The notes under the pieces: model-generated
Seen by the model: only the letters and a program-made list of their open reading frames with translations
What the model was told of the DNA's origin: nothing
The model's database searches: none
Shown: positions 19,070 to 27,742 of the stretch, piece after piece
Position numbering within the stretch: position 1 is the first letter of the stretch
Layout of the letters: each line of letters begins with the position of its first letter
Source of the DNA: Azospirillum picis
GTDB lineage: Bacteria; Pseudomonadota; Alphaproteobacteria; Azospirillales; Azospirillaceae
Direction of reading: 5' to 3'
Assembly (NCBI RefSeq): GCF_017876115.1
Contig: NZ_JAGINO010000001.1
Coordinates: 124,001-188,000, forward strand
Length of the DNA: 64,000 bases
Translations under genes and position numbers: made by a program

Positions 19070-20472
19070 GCCGCGGCACTCGCCAGCAGCGCGGCGACGA
19101 CGTCGCTTCCTCCCGGCCAGGGCGGCAGGCGGCGCTGCCCGTCGAGCCAGCCGGCCTTGTCGAGCCACGCCTCGAACTCGGGCGCCGGCGGGCGCTTCAG
19201 CAGGTGCCGGAGGCCGAGCACGTCGTGGTACGACAGGCTCTGGTAGTTCAGCATGACGTCGTCGGCACCGGGCACTGCGATCAGGAAGTTGACGCCGGCC
19301 GTCGCCAGCATCGTCATCAGGACATCCATGTCATCCTGATCGGCCTCGGCATGGTTGGTGTAGCAGACGTCGCACCCCATCGGCACGCCGAGCAGCTTGG
19401 CGCAGAAATGGTCCTCCAGCCCGGCCCGGGTGATCTGCTTGGCGTCGTACAGGTATTCGGGGCCGATGAAGCCGACCACCGTGTTGACCAGCAGCGGGTC
19501 GAAGGCACGGGCGACGGCATAGGCCCGCGCCTCCACGGTCTGCTGGTCGACGCCGAAATGGGCGTCGGCCGACAGTGCCGATCCCTGCCCGGTTTCGAAA
19601 TACATGACGTTGTCGCCGACGGTGCCGCGCTTCAGCGCCTTGGCCGCCTCCTGCGCCTCGGCCAGCAGCGACAGGCTGACCCCGAAGCCGGCATTGGCCT
19701 TCTCGGTCCCGGCGATCGACTGGAAGACCAGATCGACGGGCGCGCCGCGTTCGATCGCCTGGATCGTGGTGGTGACATGGGCCAGCACGCAGGATTGGAT
19801 GGGCAGGTCGAAGCGGGTGCGCACCGCGTCCAGCATCTCCAGCAGCGCTATGCAGGCCGGGACGTTGTCGGTCGCCGGGTTGATGCCGACCACCGCGTCG
19901 CCGATGCCGTAGAGCAGGCCGTCCAGCGTCGAGGCGGCGATGCCGGTCGGGTCGTCGGTCGGATGGTTGGGCTGCAGCCGGCTCGACAGTCGGCCGGGCA
20001 GTCCGATGGTGGTGCGGAAGCGGGTGACGACCGAGCATTTGGCGGCGGCGCAGACCAGGTCGTGGTTGCGCATCAGCTTGGACACCGCCGCCGCCATCTC
20101 CGGCGTCAGGCCGGGGGCGAGGGCAGCCAGCGCCGCGCCGTCGGCTTCGTAGGACAGCAGCCAGTCGCGGAACTGCCCGACCGTCATGTGGGCCACCGGC
20201 CGGAAGGCCTCGGCATCGTGGCGGTCGATGATCAGGCGCGTCACCTCGTCGGTCTCGTAGGGGACCAGCGCCTCGTTCAGGAACGTCTTCAACGGCAGGT
20301 CGGCCAGCGCCATGCGTGCCGCCACCCGCCGCTCGTCGCTGTCGGCGGCGATCCCGGCCAGCTCGTCCCCCGACCGCCTTGGCGACGCGCAGGCCATCAG
20401 CGCCCTCAGGTCGTCGAAGCGGTGCCTGTGGCGCCGCGAACCATCGCCGAGATCGCGGTGATATCCCGCCAT
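19066..20472 (-). CDS. eutB: Ethanolamine ammonia-lyase heavy chain
   Basis: 468 residues, close to the usual EutB length of about 455-465. Clear landmarks are RLSSRLQPNHPTDDPTGIAA, GDAVVGINPATDNV, FQSIAGTEKANAGFG, MYFETGQGSALSA and MGCDVCYTNHAEADQDDMD, which build the TIM barrel active site for substrate and adenosylcobalamin. It is the first gene of the eutB-eutC-permease operon. No EutA reactivase, EutR regulator, cobalamin riboswitch or shell protein gene is visible in the flanks. Confidence 0.95.
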   Translation of the reverse strand: MAGYHRDLGDGSRRHRHRFDDLRALMACASPRRSGDELAGIAADSDERRVAARMALADLPLKTFLNEALVPYETDEVTRLIIDRHDAEAFRPVAHMTVGQFRDWLLSYEADGAALAALAPGLTPEMAAAVSKLMRNHDLVCAAAKCSVVTRFRTTIGLPGRLSSRLQPNHPTDDPTGIAASTLDGLLYGIGDAVVGINPATDNVPACIALLEMLDAVRTRFDLPIQSCVLAHVTTTIQAIERGAPVDLVFQSIAGTEKANAGFGVSLSLLAEAQEAAKALKRGTVGDNVMYFETGQGSALSADAHFGVDQQTVEARAYAVARAFDPLLVNTVVGFIGPEYLYDAKQITRAGLEDHFCAKLLGVPMGCDVCYTNHAEADQDDMDVLMTMLATAGVNFLIAVPGADDVMLNYQSLSYHDVLGLRHLLKRPPAPEFEAWLDKAGWLDGQRRLPPWPGGSDVVAALLASAAA

Positions 20473-20734
20473 GCCAGCCTCCCGCTGCTCTGGATCCGCG
20501 GGAAGGATGGCACGGATGCGCCCATGGGCAGTTGACCGTAGAACACAAAATGCCAGCAGGAGACGAAGGAGGAGGCCGTGGCATAGGCCCTTTGATCGGC
20601 CGCGCCCGAAAGATAGCGGAAGCGGGGCAATCGGCTAGGCGGCCGAACCGTCCCCGGCCTTCCGGCGTTCCTTCCGCACCGCAGCGCGCCGGTCCCATGG
20701 AACGCGGCGTGCCATGCAAGAAGGAGAGTTTCCC

Positions 20735-20923
20735 ATGCTGACGCTGTTGCGCACCGCCGTCCTGGTTCTGCCGCTGGTCGCCGTGGCTGCCTGCCACCAG
20801 GAAGGTCCGGCGGAACGGGCCGGCAAGTCCATCGACAATGCCGGCCAGAACATCAAGGACGCCATCGATCCGCCGGGTCCGGCTGAGAAGGCCGGGCGCG
20901 CCGTCGACAAGGCCGTCAATTGA
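20735..20923 (+). CDS. Small entericidin-like lipoprotein
   Basis: 62 residues. A hydrophobic signal ends in a lipobox VAVAAC, so acylation at the cysteine is expected after signal peptidase II cleavage. The mature part repeats AGKSIDNAGQNIKDA and AGRAVDKAV, amphipathic segments like those of entericidin B-type proteins. AAGGAGAG provides a strong ribosome site. The stop codon abuts the stop of the convergent VWA-type gene. A stress-related envelope role is inferred from the family only. Confidence 0.72.
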   Translation: MLTLLRTAVLVLPLVAVAACHQEGPAERAGKSIDNAGQNIKDAIDPPGPAEKAGRAVDKAVN

Positions 20924-21757
20924 TCACCTGGCTGCGGCGGCGCGGCCCATGACGGCCGTGCCGCCCACCATGCCGCCCACCGCCCCGCCCGATAGGCCGT
21001 TCGCCGCCGCATAAGCCGGGGCCGGGGCGCCGGACGGCTCGCCGCCCGCCACCTCCAGAAGCAGCTTGCTGAGGATCGCGTCGGCGAAGGCCGCGAAGTC
21101 GCGGGCCGGCACCAGGAAGGCGCCGGGGCCGCCGATCACATGGTCGCGATAATAGTCGGCCAAGTCGTTCGCCGCGGCCCCGCCCCAGGGATTGGGCCGG
21201 TCGTTCAGGATCGGCAATCCATTGATGGTGATGCCGCGGGCGACCGCCGCGTCGCGCGCCTGCTCCACCGGACGGCCGCGGTTGTTCTCGCCGTCGCCCG
21301 AGACGTCGATCACCCGCCGCGTCCCCTCGAAGCCGTTGCCGTCGAACAGCGGAACGGCGAAGTCGATGGCCGAGCTGATCGACGTCCATTGCTCGGTGAC
21401 CATCGGCGCCTCCGCCACCGCCGCGGCGAACTGCTCGACGCTGGCGGCATCGCTCAGCTCGGTCCAGGCGACGATCACATGCTGGTAGCCCTCCCCCGCC
21501 CATTCCACATAGGTGGCGGCGATGCGGCCCAGAGGACCGCCGTGGATCGCGCCCTGCACCTTGGAGTTCATCAGCGCCTGGACGTAGCCGTTGCGCTGGA
21601 GCTTGGCCTCCTCCGGGTCGACGCTGCCGGAGACGTCGACCGCCAGCACGAGTTCGAGGTCGACCGGCGTGTCGGCGGCGGCCGGCGCCGCCGATAAGAG
21701 GGACACCGTCAAGGGGGAAACGGTCAGAATCCAGGCCAGCAGACGGCACGCGCGCAT
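20924..21757 (-). CDS. Secreted DUF1194 (von Willebrand A-like) protein
   Basis: 277 residues. A signal peptide ends near PAAADTPV. It is followed by ELVLAVDVSGSVDPEE, whose DVSGS is the metal-ion-dependent adhesion motif of VWA domains. VIDVSGDGENNRG supplies further metal-site residues. DUF1194 proteins are common in alphaproteobacteria and uncharacterised. The C-terminus is glycine/alanine-rich, with a GGAVGGMVGGTA stretch. The start MRACRLL gives a proper signal sequence. A 10-bp direct repeat (TCCTTGAGGA at 21806 and 21820) lies upstream. Confidence 0.85.
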   Translation of the reverse strand: MRACRLLAWILTVSPLTVSLLSAAPAAADTPVDLELVLAVDVSGSVDPEEAKLQRNGYVQALMNSKVQGAIHGGPLGRIAATYVEWAGEGYQHVIVAWTELSDAASVEQFAAAVAEAPMVTEQWTSISSAIDFAVPLFDGNGFEGTRRVIDVSGDGENNRGRPVEQARDAAVARGITINGLPILNDRPNPWGGAAANDLADYYRDHVIGGPGAFLVPARDFAAFADAILSKLLLEVAGGEPSGAPAPAYAAANGLSGGAVGGMVGGTAVMGRAAAAR

Positions 21758-22021
21758 TCCGCACCCCCTTTTCGGCATCAGTGGAATTGGGCAGGCATCG
21801 CGAATTCCTTGAGGAGAAGTCCTTGAGGATTGGTGCGGCGTGCACGCCTGTCCATGGTGATGGCCCCGCCCTAGCCTTTCGCGTTCAAACAATCCGGCTT
21901 TGGTCCATCCGGATAGGCCACCCTATGGACGAGCATGGCTGCACTTCGTCGAGCGATGCTTGCGGAGGTCATGGGCGCATGGTCCTTTGGTGCTTCCAAC
22001 AGTTTCCGGGGTGCTCCGACC

Positions 22022-22654
22022 ATGACGTGGCAGACGCTCGCCTTCTTCTTCGCCACAGCCTTCGTGATCTCGATGACGCCTGGGCCGAACATGCTGCTGG
22101 CGATGAGCCTCGGGCTGCGTTTCGGGGCACGCCGTGCCGCCTGGGGCGGCATCGGCATGTGCGCGGCGCTGGCGGTGATGGCGGCGCTGTCGGCCTTCGG
22201 GCTGGGGGCCCTGCTCTCGACCTCCGTGCTTGCCTTCGAGGTCGTGCGCTGGGCCGGCGTGGCCTACCTGACCTGGCTCGGCATTGCCGCCTGGAGGTCT
22301 CCCGTCGAGACGGCCGGCGAGCGCGACACCGCGGCCCCGGCGACCGGCGGCACGCCCGGCCGCCTGTTCCTGCGCGGCATGCTGGTCGCCTTCAGCAACC
22401 CCAAGGCCCTGGTTTTCATGGGCGCCCTGTTCCCGCAGTTCATCGACGCCCACGCCTCGCTGGCGCCGCAATTGACGGCGCTGGTCGCCACCATGGTGGT
22501 GATCGAGTTCGGCTGGATCATGGCCTATGCCACCGGCGGCGACCGCTTGGCCGCCAAGCTGACGACGGTGACGGCCGCGAAGTCGCTGAACCGGCTGACC
22601 GGCGGCCTGATGATCGGCGCTGGCGGCCTGCTGGCGCTCGCCCGCCGGGTGTGA
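22022..22654 (+). CDS. LysE/RhtB family amino acid exporter
   Basis: 210 residues with about six membrane segments. The N-terminal signature SMTPGPNMLLAMSLGLRFGARRA matches the LysE/RhtB family (TPGPN..). A second conserved loop is AFSNPKALVFMGALFPQFID. These proteins export amino acids or homoserine lactones; the substrate cannot be predicted. The ATG at 22022 is chosen because the family starts right at the first helix. Confidence 0.87.
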   Translation: MTWQTLAFFFATAFVISMTPGPNMLLAMSLGLRFGARRAAWGGIGMCAALAVMAALSAFGLGALLSTSVLAFEVVRWAGVAYLTWLGIAAWRSPVETAGERDTAAPATGGTPGRLFLRGMLVAFSNPKALVFMGALFPQFIDAHASLAPQLTALVATMVVIEFGWIMAYATGGDRLAAKLTTVTAAKSLNRLTGGLMIGAGGLLALARRV

Positions 22655-22717
22655 CGCCGCCGGACGGCGGCGGTTCCGGCGGGCCCCTCCTGCATCCTTC
22701 CTTTGGGAGATACCGTG

Positions 22718-23437
22718 ATGTCAGCGGATGACGTGGCCATGGACAAGGTGGCGGTGATCACGGCAGGCGGCAGCGGCATGGGCGCCGCCGTCGTGCGCCG
22801 ATTGGCCCAGGACGGCTTCAAGGTGGCGGTTCTGTCCTCTTCGGGCAAGGGCGAAGCCCTGGCCAGGGAGCTGGGCGGCATCGGCGTGACCGGATCGAAC
22901 CAGTCGGGCGCCGACCTGGCCCGGCTGGTCGACCGGACGATGGCCGAGTGGGGCCGGATCGACGTCCTGGTCAACAGCGCCGGACATGGTCCGCGGGCGC
23001 CGTTGCTGGAGTTGACCGACGAGGACTGGCACCGCGGGATGGAGGTCTACTTCCTGAACGTCGCCCGCGCGACGCGGTTGGTGGCGCCGGTCATGGTGCG
23101 CCAGAAGGCGGGGGCGATCATCAACATCTCCACCGCCTGGGCCTTCGAACCGAGCGCCATGTTCCCGACTTCGGCCGTCGCGCGGGCCGGGCTCGCTGCC
23201 TACACCAAGATCTTCGCCGATGACTACGCCCGCCACAACGTGCGCATGAACAACGTGCTGCCGGGCTGGATCGACAGCCTGCCGCAGGCCGAAGAGCGCC
23301 GCCTTGCGGTCCCGATGCAGCGCTATGGCACCGCCGAGGAGATCGCGGCCACCGTGGCGTTCCTCGCCTCGCCCGGCGGCGGCTACATCACCGGCCAGAA
23401 CATCCGCGTCGACGGCGGCCTGACCCGGGCCGTTTGA
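22718..23437 (+). CDS. Atypical short-chain dehydrogenase/reductase
   Basis: 239 residues. The Rossmann glycine motif AGGSGMG (16-22), the NSAG motif (86-89), Ser138 in NISTAW and the C-terminal GYITGQNIRVDGG are all SDR-like. However, the usual Tyr-x3-Lys pair is absent: the segment where it belongs reads MFPTSAVARAGLAAYTK (148-164), with Ser and Arg at the expected positions. The reaction may therefore differ from a classical dehydrogenase. GGGAGA serves the ATG at 22718; ATG 22739 (MDKVAV) is an alternative. The gene follows the exporter by 63 bases and may share its transcript. Confidence 0.85.
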   Translation: MSADDVAMDKVAVITAGGSGMGAAVVRRLAQDGFKVAVLSSSGKGEALARELGGIGVTGSNQSGADLARLVDRTMAEWGRIDVLVNSAGHGPRAPLLELTDEDWHRGMEVYFLNVARATRLVAPVMVRQKAGAIINISTAWAFEPSAMFPTSAVARAGLAAYTKIFADDYARHNVRMNNVLPGWIDSLPQAEERRLAVPMQRYGTAEEIAATVAFLASPGGGYITGQNIRVDGGLTRAV

Positions 23438-23467
23438 GCGGGTTCCCAGCCAGAGGCAGGCAGAAAA

Positions 23468-23492
23468 AAAGGCCGCGCATTGCGCGGCCTTT
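23468..23492 (+). terminator. Hairpin terminator after the SDR gene
   Basis: AAAGGCCGCGC pairs with GCGCGGCCTTT around ATT. The T-rich tail is short on the plus strand, but the A-run 23464-23470 gives a good U-tract in the other direction, so it may be bidirectional. The rest of the 307-base gap up to the GGDEF-EAL gene (23493-23744) shows no gene; it is slightly AT-richer and probably holds that gene's promoter. Confidence 0.7.
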
Positions 23493-23744
23493 GCAGTTTA
23501 GGGAGGAAACGCCCCGAGAATGGGCAAGGGCAGGATATGCTGCGCCGCACACCAAGTGGTATTACCAATGCTGAATGGTAGCCATGCGCTTCATACATGG
23601 CCCTATGCAGCAATATGCGTTGTCAGCAATAGTGCCTGCCGTTCGGTTACAAAAATTTCACGAAAGCGCCGCGCCGGAGTCATGCCCCTCCCTACTATGG
23701 GCGTGTCGCCGTACCCCTTTCGGACAGAGTTCCAAAGGGACCGT

Positions 23745-25892
23745 ATGGCCATGCGAAACAAAGGGCCGAGGTACGGTGCGATGGCGATCCCTGTCCTGCG
23801 CAGCTTGACGCTGAAGCAGGCGCTCCACGCGGTGCTCGCGGCATCCATGATCGGCCTCCTTCTGACCGGGACGGAAATCGCCTGGATCATCGCGCGCGAA
23901 CGGACGACGGTGCTGGCGCGGGCGGAGGATGCCGTGGCGTTGGCCGGCGGACCGGCGGCAACGGCAGCTTGGCTGGTCGATGGTCCGCTGGCGGAGCAGG
24001 TGCTTGCCGGGATGCCTCCTGCCGGCGCCGCCTGGGCGGAAATCAGGCTGGGCGACGGCCGCCTGCTGGCCCGCAGCGCCGCCACCGCCATGCCGGCCGC
24101 GCCGCTGGTCCGTTTGGCCGCGCCGCTGCTGTTTCCCGGTGACCCGGTCACAGCCCATGACCTGTATGCCCCGGCCGGGCCTGGCGGAGACGCAGCCTCC
24201 TCGGACGAGCACACGGCAGCAACGAGCCCGGCCGTGGGGCGGCTGGTCGTTGGCCGGCTGGTCGTGAGCGCCGACACCGGCCGGGCGGCTGCCGGACTCC
24301 TGTCCGATGCCGCGGGCGCCCTGGTCGCCGGCGCCCTGCGCAACCTGCTGATCGGACTGGCGATGACGGTGGTCTTCCACCGGCTGCTGACCCGCCCGCT
24401 GCTACAGATCGGCCATGCCGTGGCTCGCATCGATCCTGACAAGCCCTATGGCCAGCCGCTGACGGTTCCGGCCGGGCATGCCGACGACGAGCTGGGCTTC
24501 GTCATCGCGCGTTTCAACCAGACGCTGACCCGGCTTGAGCGCGAGCATAATGAACTGCGCCGGGCGGCGACCCGTTGCCCCCTGACCGGGCTTGCCAACC
24601 GCGCGCTGCTGCTCGACCGGCTCGAACACGCGATCGATTTGGCGGAGCGGTCCAAGGATCCCGGCGCCGGCCGCCTGGCCGTCCTCTATGTCGACCTCGA
24701 CCGGTTCAAGCGCATCAACGACAGCCTCGGGCATGGGGTCGGTGACCTGCTGCTCTGCGTTGTGGCAGAGCGCCTGGGCGCGAGCGTGCGCCGGTCCGAC
24801 ACGGTCGGCCGGCTCGGCGGTGACGAGTTCCTGGTGGTGCTGGAGCGGGTCGCCGACGCCGCCGAGGCGGCCATGGTGGCCCGGCGCCTGCTGGAGGTGG
24901 TGTCCCGCCCCGCCGATGTCGCCGAACACCGCATCCATATCGCCGCCAGCGTCGGCATCGCCATGCATCCGGCCGGCCAACCCGGTGAGAAGCCCGCTGA
25001 CGGCATCGGGCTGATGCGGATGGCCGACGCCGCGATGCAGGCGGCCAAGGCGGCAGGGGGCAACCGCTTCGTCTTCTACAGCCGCGACATGACCGAACGC
25101 GCCCAGGCCCGGCTGCGGCTGGAAGGCGGCCTTCGCGATGCCCTCGCCTCCAGGTCCTTCGAACTGGTCTACCAGCCGAAGATCCAGGCGGCGGGCGGGC
25201 GTCTGACCGGATTCGAGGCGCTGATCCGCTGGCGGCACGACGGGGTGCCGGTTTCCCCCGCCGACTTCATTCCGGTCGCGGAGGACACCGGAATGATCGT
25301 GGAGATCGGCCGCTGGGTGCTGGATGAGGCATGCCGCACGGCCACGCGCTGGTCGCTGGACCACGGCCCGGTGAGGGTGGCGGTCAACGTGTCCGCCCGT
25401 CAGCTTGCCGATCCCGGCTTCGCCGATCTGGTCGAGCAGGTTCTGCGGCGCCATGCGACGCCGCCGGACCTGCTGGAGCTGGAGATCACCGAAACCGTCA
25501 TCATGAAGGATGTCGAGCATCACCTGCCGGCGCTGAGCCGGCTGCGTGACCGCGGCGTCCGCATCGCCATCGACGATTTCGGGACCGGCTACTCCTCGCT
25601 GGCCTATCTGCGCCGGTTGCCGGTGGACGTGCTGAAGATCGACCGCAGCTTCGTCAACGATCTGCCGCATGCGCCCGACATCGCCTCCACCGTCATCGCG
25701 CTCGCCCAGCGGCTACTCCTGACGACCGTCGCCGAAGGGGTGGAGACCGATGAACAGCGCCGATGGCTGGCCGAGGCCGGCTGCGACTGCCTTCAGGGTT
25801 ATCTGATCTCGCGACCGCTGTCCGCCGACGCCGCCGAAGCGCTGGTGATGACGGCCTTCGCCCACAATGACGTCCTGCCGATGACCGCCTAG
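23745..25892 (+). CDS. Membrane GGDEF-EAL cyclic-di-GMP enzyme
   Basis: 715 residues. There are two transmembrane helices (about 26-46 and 190-210) around a periplasmic domain rich in alanine and proline, then a HAMP-like linker. The GGDEF domain has the intact GRLGGDEF and an RRSD inhibitory site five residues upstream. The EAL domain has FEALIRW, NVSARQL, ETVIMKD, DDFGTGYSSL, KIDRSFV and EGVET, all residues needed for phosphodiesterase activity. Both activities are therefore possible; the periplasmic part presumably senses a signal. The ATG at 23745 follows AAAGGGA; a longer open frame upstream lacks coding character. No partner gene is adjacent. Confidence 0.92.
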   Translation: MAMRNKGPRYGAMAIPVLRSLTLKQALHAVLAASMIGLLLTGTEIAWIIARERTTVLARAEDAVALAGGPAATAAWLVDGPLAEQVLAGMPPAGAAWAEIRLGDGRLLARSAATAMPAAPLVRLAAPLLFPGDPVTAHDLYAPAGPGGDAASSDEHTAATSPAVGRLVVGRLVVSADTGRAAAGLLSDAAGALVAGALRNLLIGLAMTVVFHRLLTRPLLQIGHAVARIDPDKPYGQPLTVPAGHADDELGFVIARFNQTLTRLEREHNELRRAATRCPLTGLANRALLLDRLEHAIDLAERSKDPGAGRLAVLYVDLDRFKRINDSLGHGVGDLLLCVVAERLGASVRRSDTVGRLGGDEFLVVLERVADAAEAAMVARRLLEVVSRPADVAEHRIHIAASVGIAMHPAGQPGEKPADGIGLMRMADAAMQAAKAAGGNRFVFYSRDMTERAQARLRLEGGLRDALASRSFELVYQPKIQAAGGRLTGFEALIRWRHDGVPVSPADFIPVAEDTGMIVEIGRWVLDEACRTATRWSLDHGPVRVAVNVSARQLADPGFADLVEQVLRRHATPPDLLELEITETVIMKDVEHHLPALSRLRDRGVRIAIDDFGTGYSSLAYLRRLPVDVLKIDRSFVNDLPHAPDIASTVIALAQRLLLTTVAEGVETDEQRRWLAEAGCDCLQGYLISRPLSADAAEALVMTAFAHNDVLPMTA

Positions 25893-26315
25893 CACCACAA
25901 TCGGTCCTTATCGGCTTGAGCCCGTCCTTTCCAATAAGCTTTTCGCGCCCTTTGTCGATGTCGTCTCCGCCAGATGGACCAAGCGAGAAGGGCGGTTGGT
26001 GAAGCGGGTTGCCGGCTGATCGAGGCGGCCCGTCCGCCCCGTTCTCCACACGGTACCGGGCCTTCGGGGTCTTGTGGCGGCGCGGCTCTCGGGTAATGCG
26101 GATCTCGCGGCCCTGCGGGAGATCACTCCCAGCCTGCTGTCCGTCCGGTGGCTGGCAGGAAGCAGGCGAAAGGCCTTCACGGCGGCGTTCGGCGCTTCCG
26201 GGGCGTGGAACTACGGTCACGCATGACGGTCTAGTGAGATGACCGGCATGAGGCAGGCATCCGGAATGCCCCCAGCGCCGGCTGTCACGAAGGGCGGTAC
26301 AACGAGGAGAAGGAC
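25893..26315. other. Intergenic gap without recognisable gene
   Basis: 423 bases between the GGDEF-EAL gene and the epoxide hydrolase. Open frames here give low-complexity translations with no recognisable family, and no tRNA-like or terminator structure stands out. A GAGGAGAAGGA ribosome site for the hydrolase lies at the end. It may be decayed coding DNA, given the insertion-sequence remnants on the far side of the hydrolase. Confidence 0.5.
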
Positions 26316-27458
26316 ATGGTTTCGCCTTATACGATCGCCATCCCGGACGAACGGCTCGCGACGATCATGGCGAAAGTTGATGCCTATGACTGGAGCCAGC
26401 TTCCGGACACCGGTGGGTGGAGGTCAGGCGTCGGGATCGGCGACCTCAAGAGGCTCGTTGCCTATTGGCAAAACAGTTACGACTGGCGGGCGGCCGAACG
26501 ACGGCTCAATCAACTCCCCCATTTCCTGACCGACATCGACGGCGTGCCGCTTCATTTCGTCCATGTGAAGGGAAAGGAGGTGAAGGGGAACGGGTCCAGG
26601 CCGCCGGTTCTTCTCCTTCACGGCTGGCCAGGCTCCTTTCTTGAGTTTGAGCGGCTGCTGGAACCGCTGGCTACCGACGGGCATGACGTTGTCGTTCCCT
26701 CGCTGCCGGGCTTCGCTTTCTCCAATCCGATCCCCGGCATCATCGGCCCGCGCCGGGCGGCCGAACTGATGCACGGGCTCATGGTTCGGCTGTTCGGCCG
26801 GACACGCTATGTCGTCCAGGGTGGCGACTGGGGTGCGCACATCGCAAGCTGGATGGCTTTCACGAATCCCGACGCGCTGCTCGGCTTCCACATCAACATG
26901 GTGAGCATTTACGCCGCGGATGCCGTTCCCACCACCCCGGAGGAAAAGGATCTGCTATCCCGCCGTGCGGCCATTCTCGACTGGGAAACCGGCTACAACC
27001 ACCAGCAGGAAACGCGCCCGCAGACGCTGGGGGTTGCGATGGCCGACAGTCCGGTGGGCGCGGCTGGCTGGATCCTCGAAAAATTCGGCAAATGGGCCGA
27101 TCTTCCGTCGACCGCAGATGGCAGCCCGGACATCTGGAACAAATTCTCCGAAGAGGAACTGCTCACCAACATCATGCTCTATGTCGCGCCATCGGCGGTG
27201 GTGACCGCAACGTGGATCTACCACGGCAAGCGTCTGGAAGGATCGGATCGATTTCCCGCCGGAACGCGCATCCGGGCTCCGATGGGCATCGCGGCGTTTC
27301 CCGACCCCGTGTTCCTGCCGACGCCGCGCAGCTTCGCCGAGAAGACCTACGACATCGTGCACTGGAGCGACATGGCGTCGGGCGGCCACTTCGCCGCCTG
27401 GGAGCAGCCGGAGATGATGTTGGCCGATCTGCGCTCCTTCATTGGCACTGTATCGTGA
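26316..27458 (+). CDS. Epoxide hydrolase (EHN-domain alpha/beta hydrolase)
   Basis: 380 residues. The N-terminal EHN domain (about 1-105, with YDWRAAERRLNQLPHFLTDIDG) precedes an alpha/beta hydrolase core. HGWPGSFLEFERLL holds the oxyanion HGxP motif, GGDWGAHIASWMA the nucleophilic Asp, and ASGGHFAAWEQPE the catalytic His. This matches microsomal-type epoxide hydrolases, which open epoxides to diols. GAGGAGAAGGAC gives a good ribosome site. It stands alone and is immediately followed by insertion-sequence remnants, a context compatible with acquisition by transfer. Confidence 0.92.
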   Translation: MVSPYTIAIPDERLATIMAKVDAYDWSQLPDTGGWRSGVGIGDLKRLVAYWQNSYDWRAAERRLNQLPHFLTDIDGVPLHFVHVKGKEVKGNGSRPPVLLLHGWPGSFLEFERLLEPLATDGHDVVVPSLPGFAFSNPIPGIIGPRRAAELMHGLMVRLFGRTRYVVQGGDWGAHIASWMAFTNPDALLGFHINMVSIYAADAVPTTPEEKDLLSRRAAILDWETGYNHQQETRPQTLGVAMADSPVGAAGWILEKFGKWADLPSTADGSPDIWNKFSEEELLTNIMLYVAPSAVVTATWIYHGKRLEGSDRFPAGTRIRAPMGIAAFPDPVFLPTPRSFAEKTYDIVHWSDMASGGHFAAWEQPEMMLADLRSFIGTVS

Positions 27459-27692
27459 AGACGGCTCCGAGCTGGACTTGGCGCATTGGCCTTGATCTTG
27501 CGATCCCCGCTCGATGGTCTCGTCGATGCCGATGGCCACCGGGGTGGCCACCGGGATTGCCACTGGGATGGCCACCGGGCCCTGCAGCATGAAGGTGGCG
27601 ATCGGGAGCGTGAACAGACGCTGGGCGACAGCGCGACCCGACCAGCGGTTCCGATTGAGCACGCGGTGGAAATTAGCGAGGCTGCCGGTCCC
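27459..27692 (-). pseudogene. Decayed DDE transposase fragment (IS701-like)
   Basis: Read on the minus strand, the segment gives ANFHRVLNRNRWSG, then RAVAQRLF and PVAIGIDETIER. These are recognisable pieces of IS701-type DDE transposases (NFHRVLNR.RWSG and the first catalytic Asp in IGIDDTIERR). After IER the frame shifts by one, and RKIKANAPSPARS continues the family pattern. Neither the rest of the transposase nor terminal repeats are present. Between the two recognisable blocks, a 12-bp tandem expansion inserts extra PVAI units. The fragment is clearly non-functional. Confidence 0.68.
27531..27578. repeat. Four imperfect tandem copies of a 12-bp unit inside the transposase relic
   Basis: GATGGCCACCGG at 27531, GGTGGCCACCGG at 27543, GATTGCCACTGG at 27555 and GATGGCCACCGG at 27567. 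The multiple-of-three length keeps the relic's frame and encodes PVAI/PVAT repeats on the minus strand. A single copy would restore the normal transposase spacing, so this looks like slippage expansion after inactivation. Confidence 0.85.
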
Positions 27693-27694
27693 GC

Positions 27695-27742
27695 GCCAGC
27701 GGTGACGGCCACAAGGTCAAGCTGCTCTGGTGGAACGGCAAC
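27695..27742 (+). pseudogene. Possible IS66 TnpB remnant
   Basis: One frame reads DGHKVKLLWWNGN, resembling the conserved core of IS66 TnpB proteins (RGDRVKLLWWDG). The similarity covers only about 16 codons and then stops, so this is at best a short leftover abutting the IS701-like relic. Confidence 0.35.

Noticed and set aside
20473..20734. Possible cobalamin riboswitch upstream of eutB
   Set aside because: No B12-box-like conserved core was found in the 262-base gap, although the enzyme uses adenosylcobalamin.
25693..26220. Minus-strand open frame in the gap before the epoxide hydrolase
   Set aside because: It overlaps the EAL domain gene, has no recognisable family and is low-complexity.
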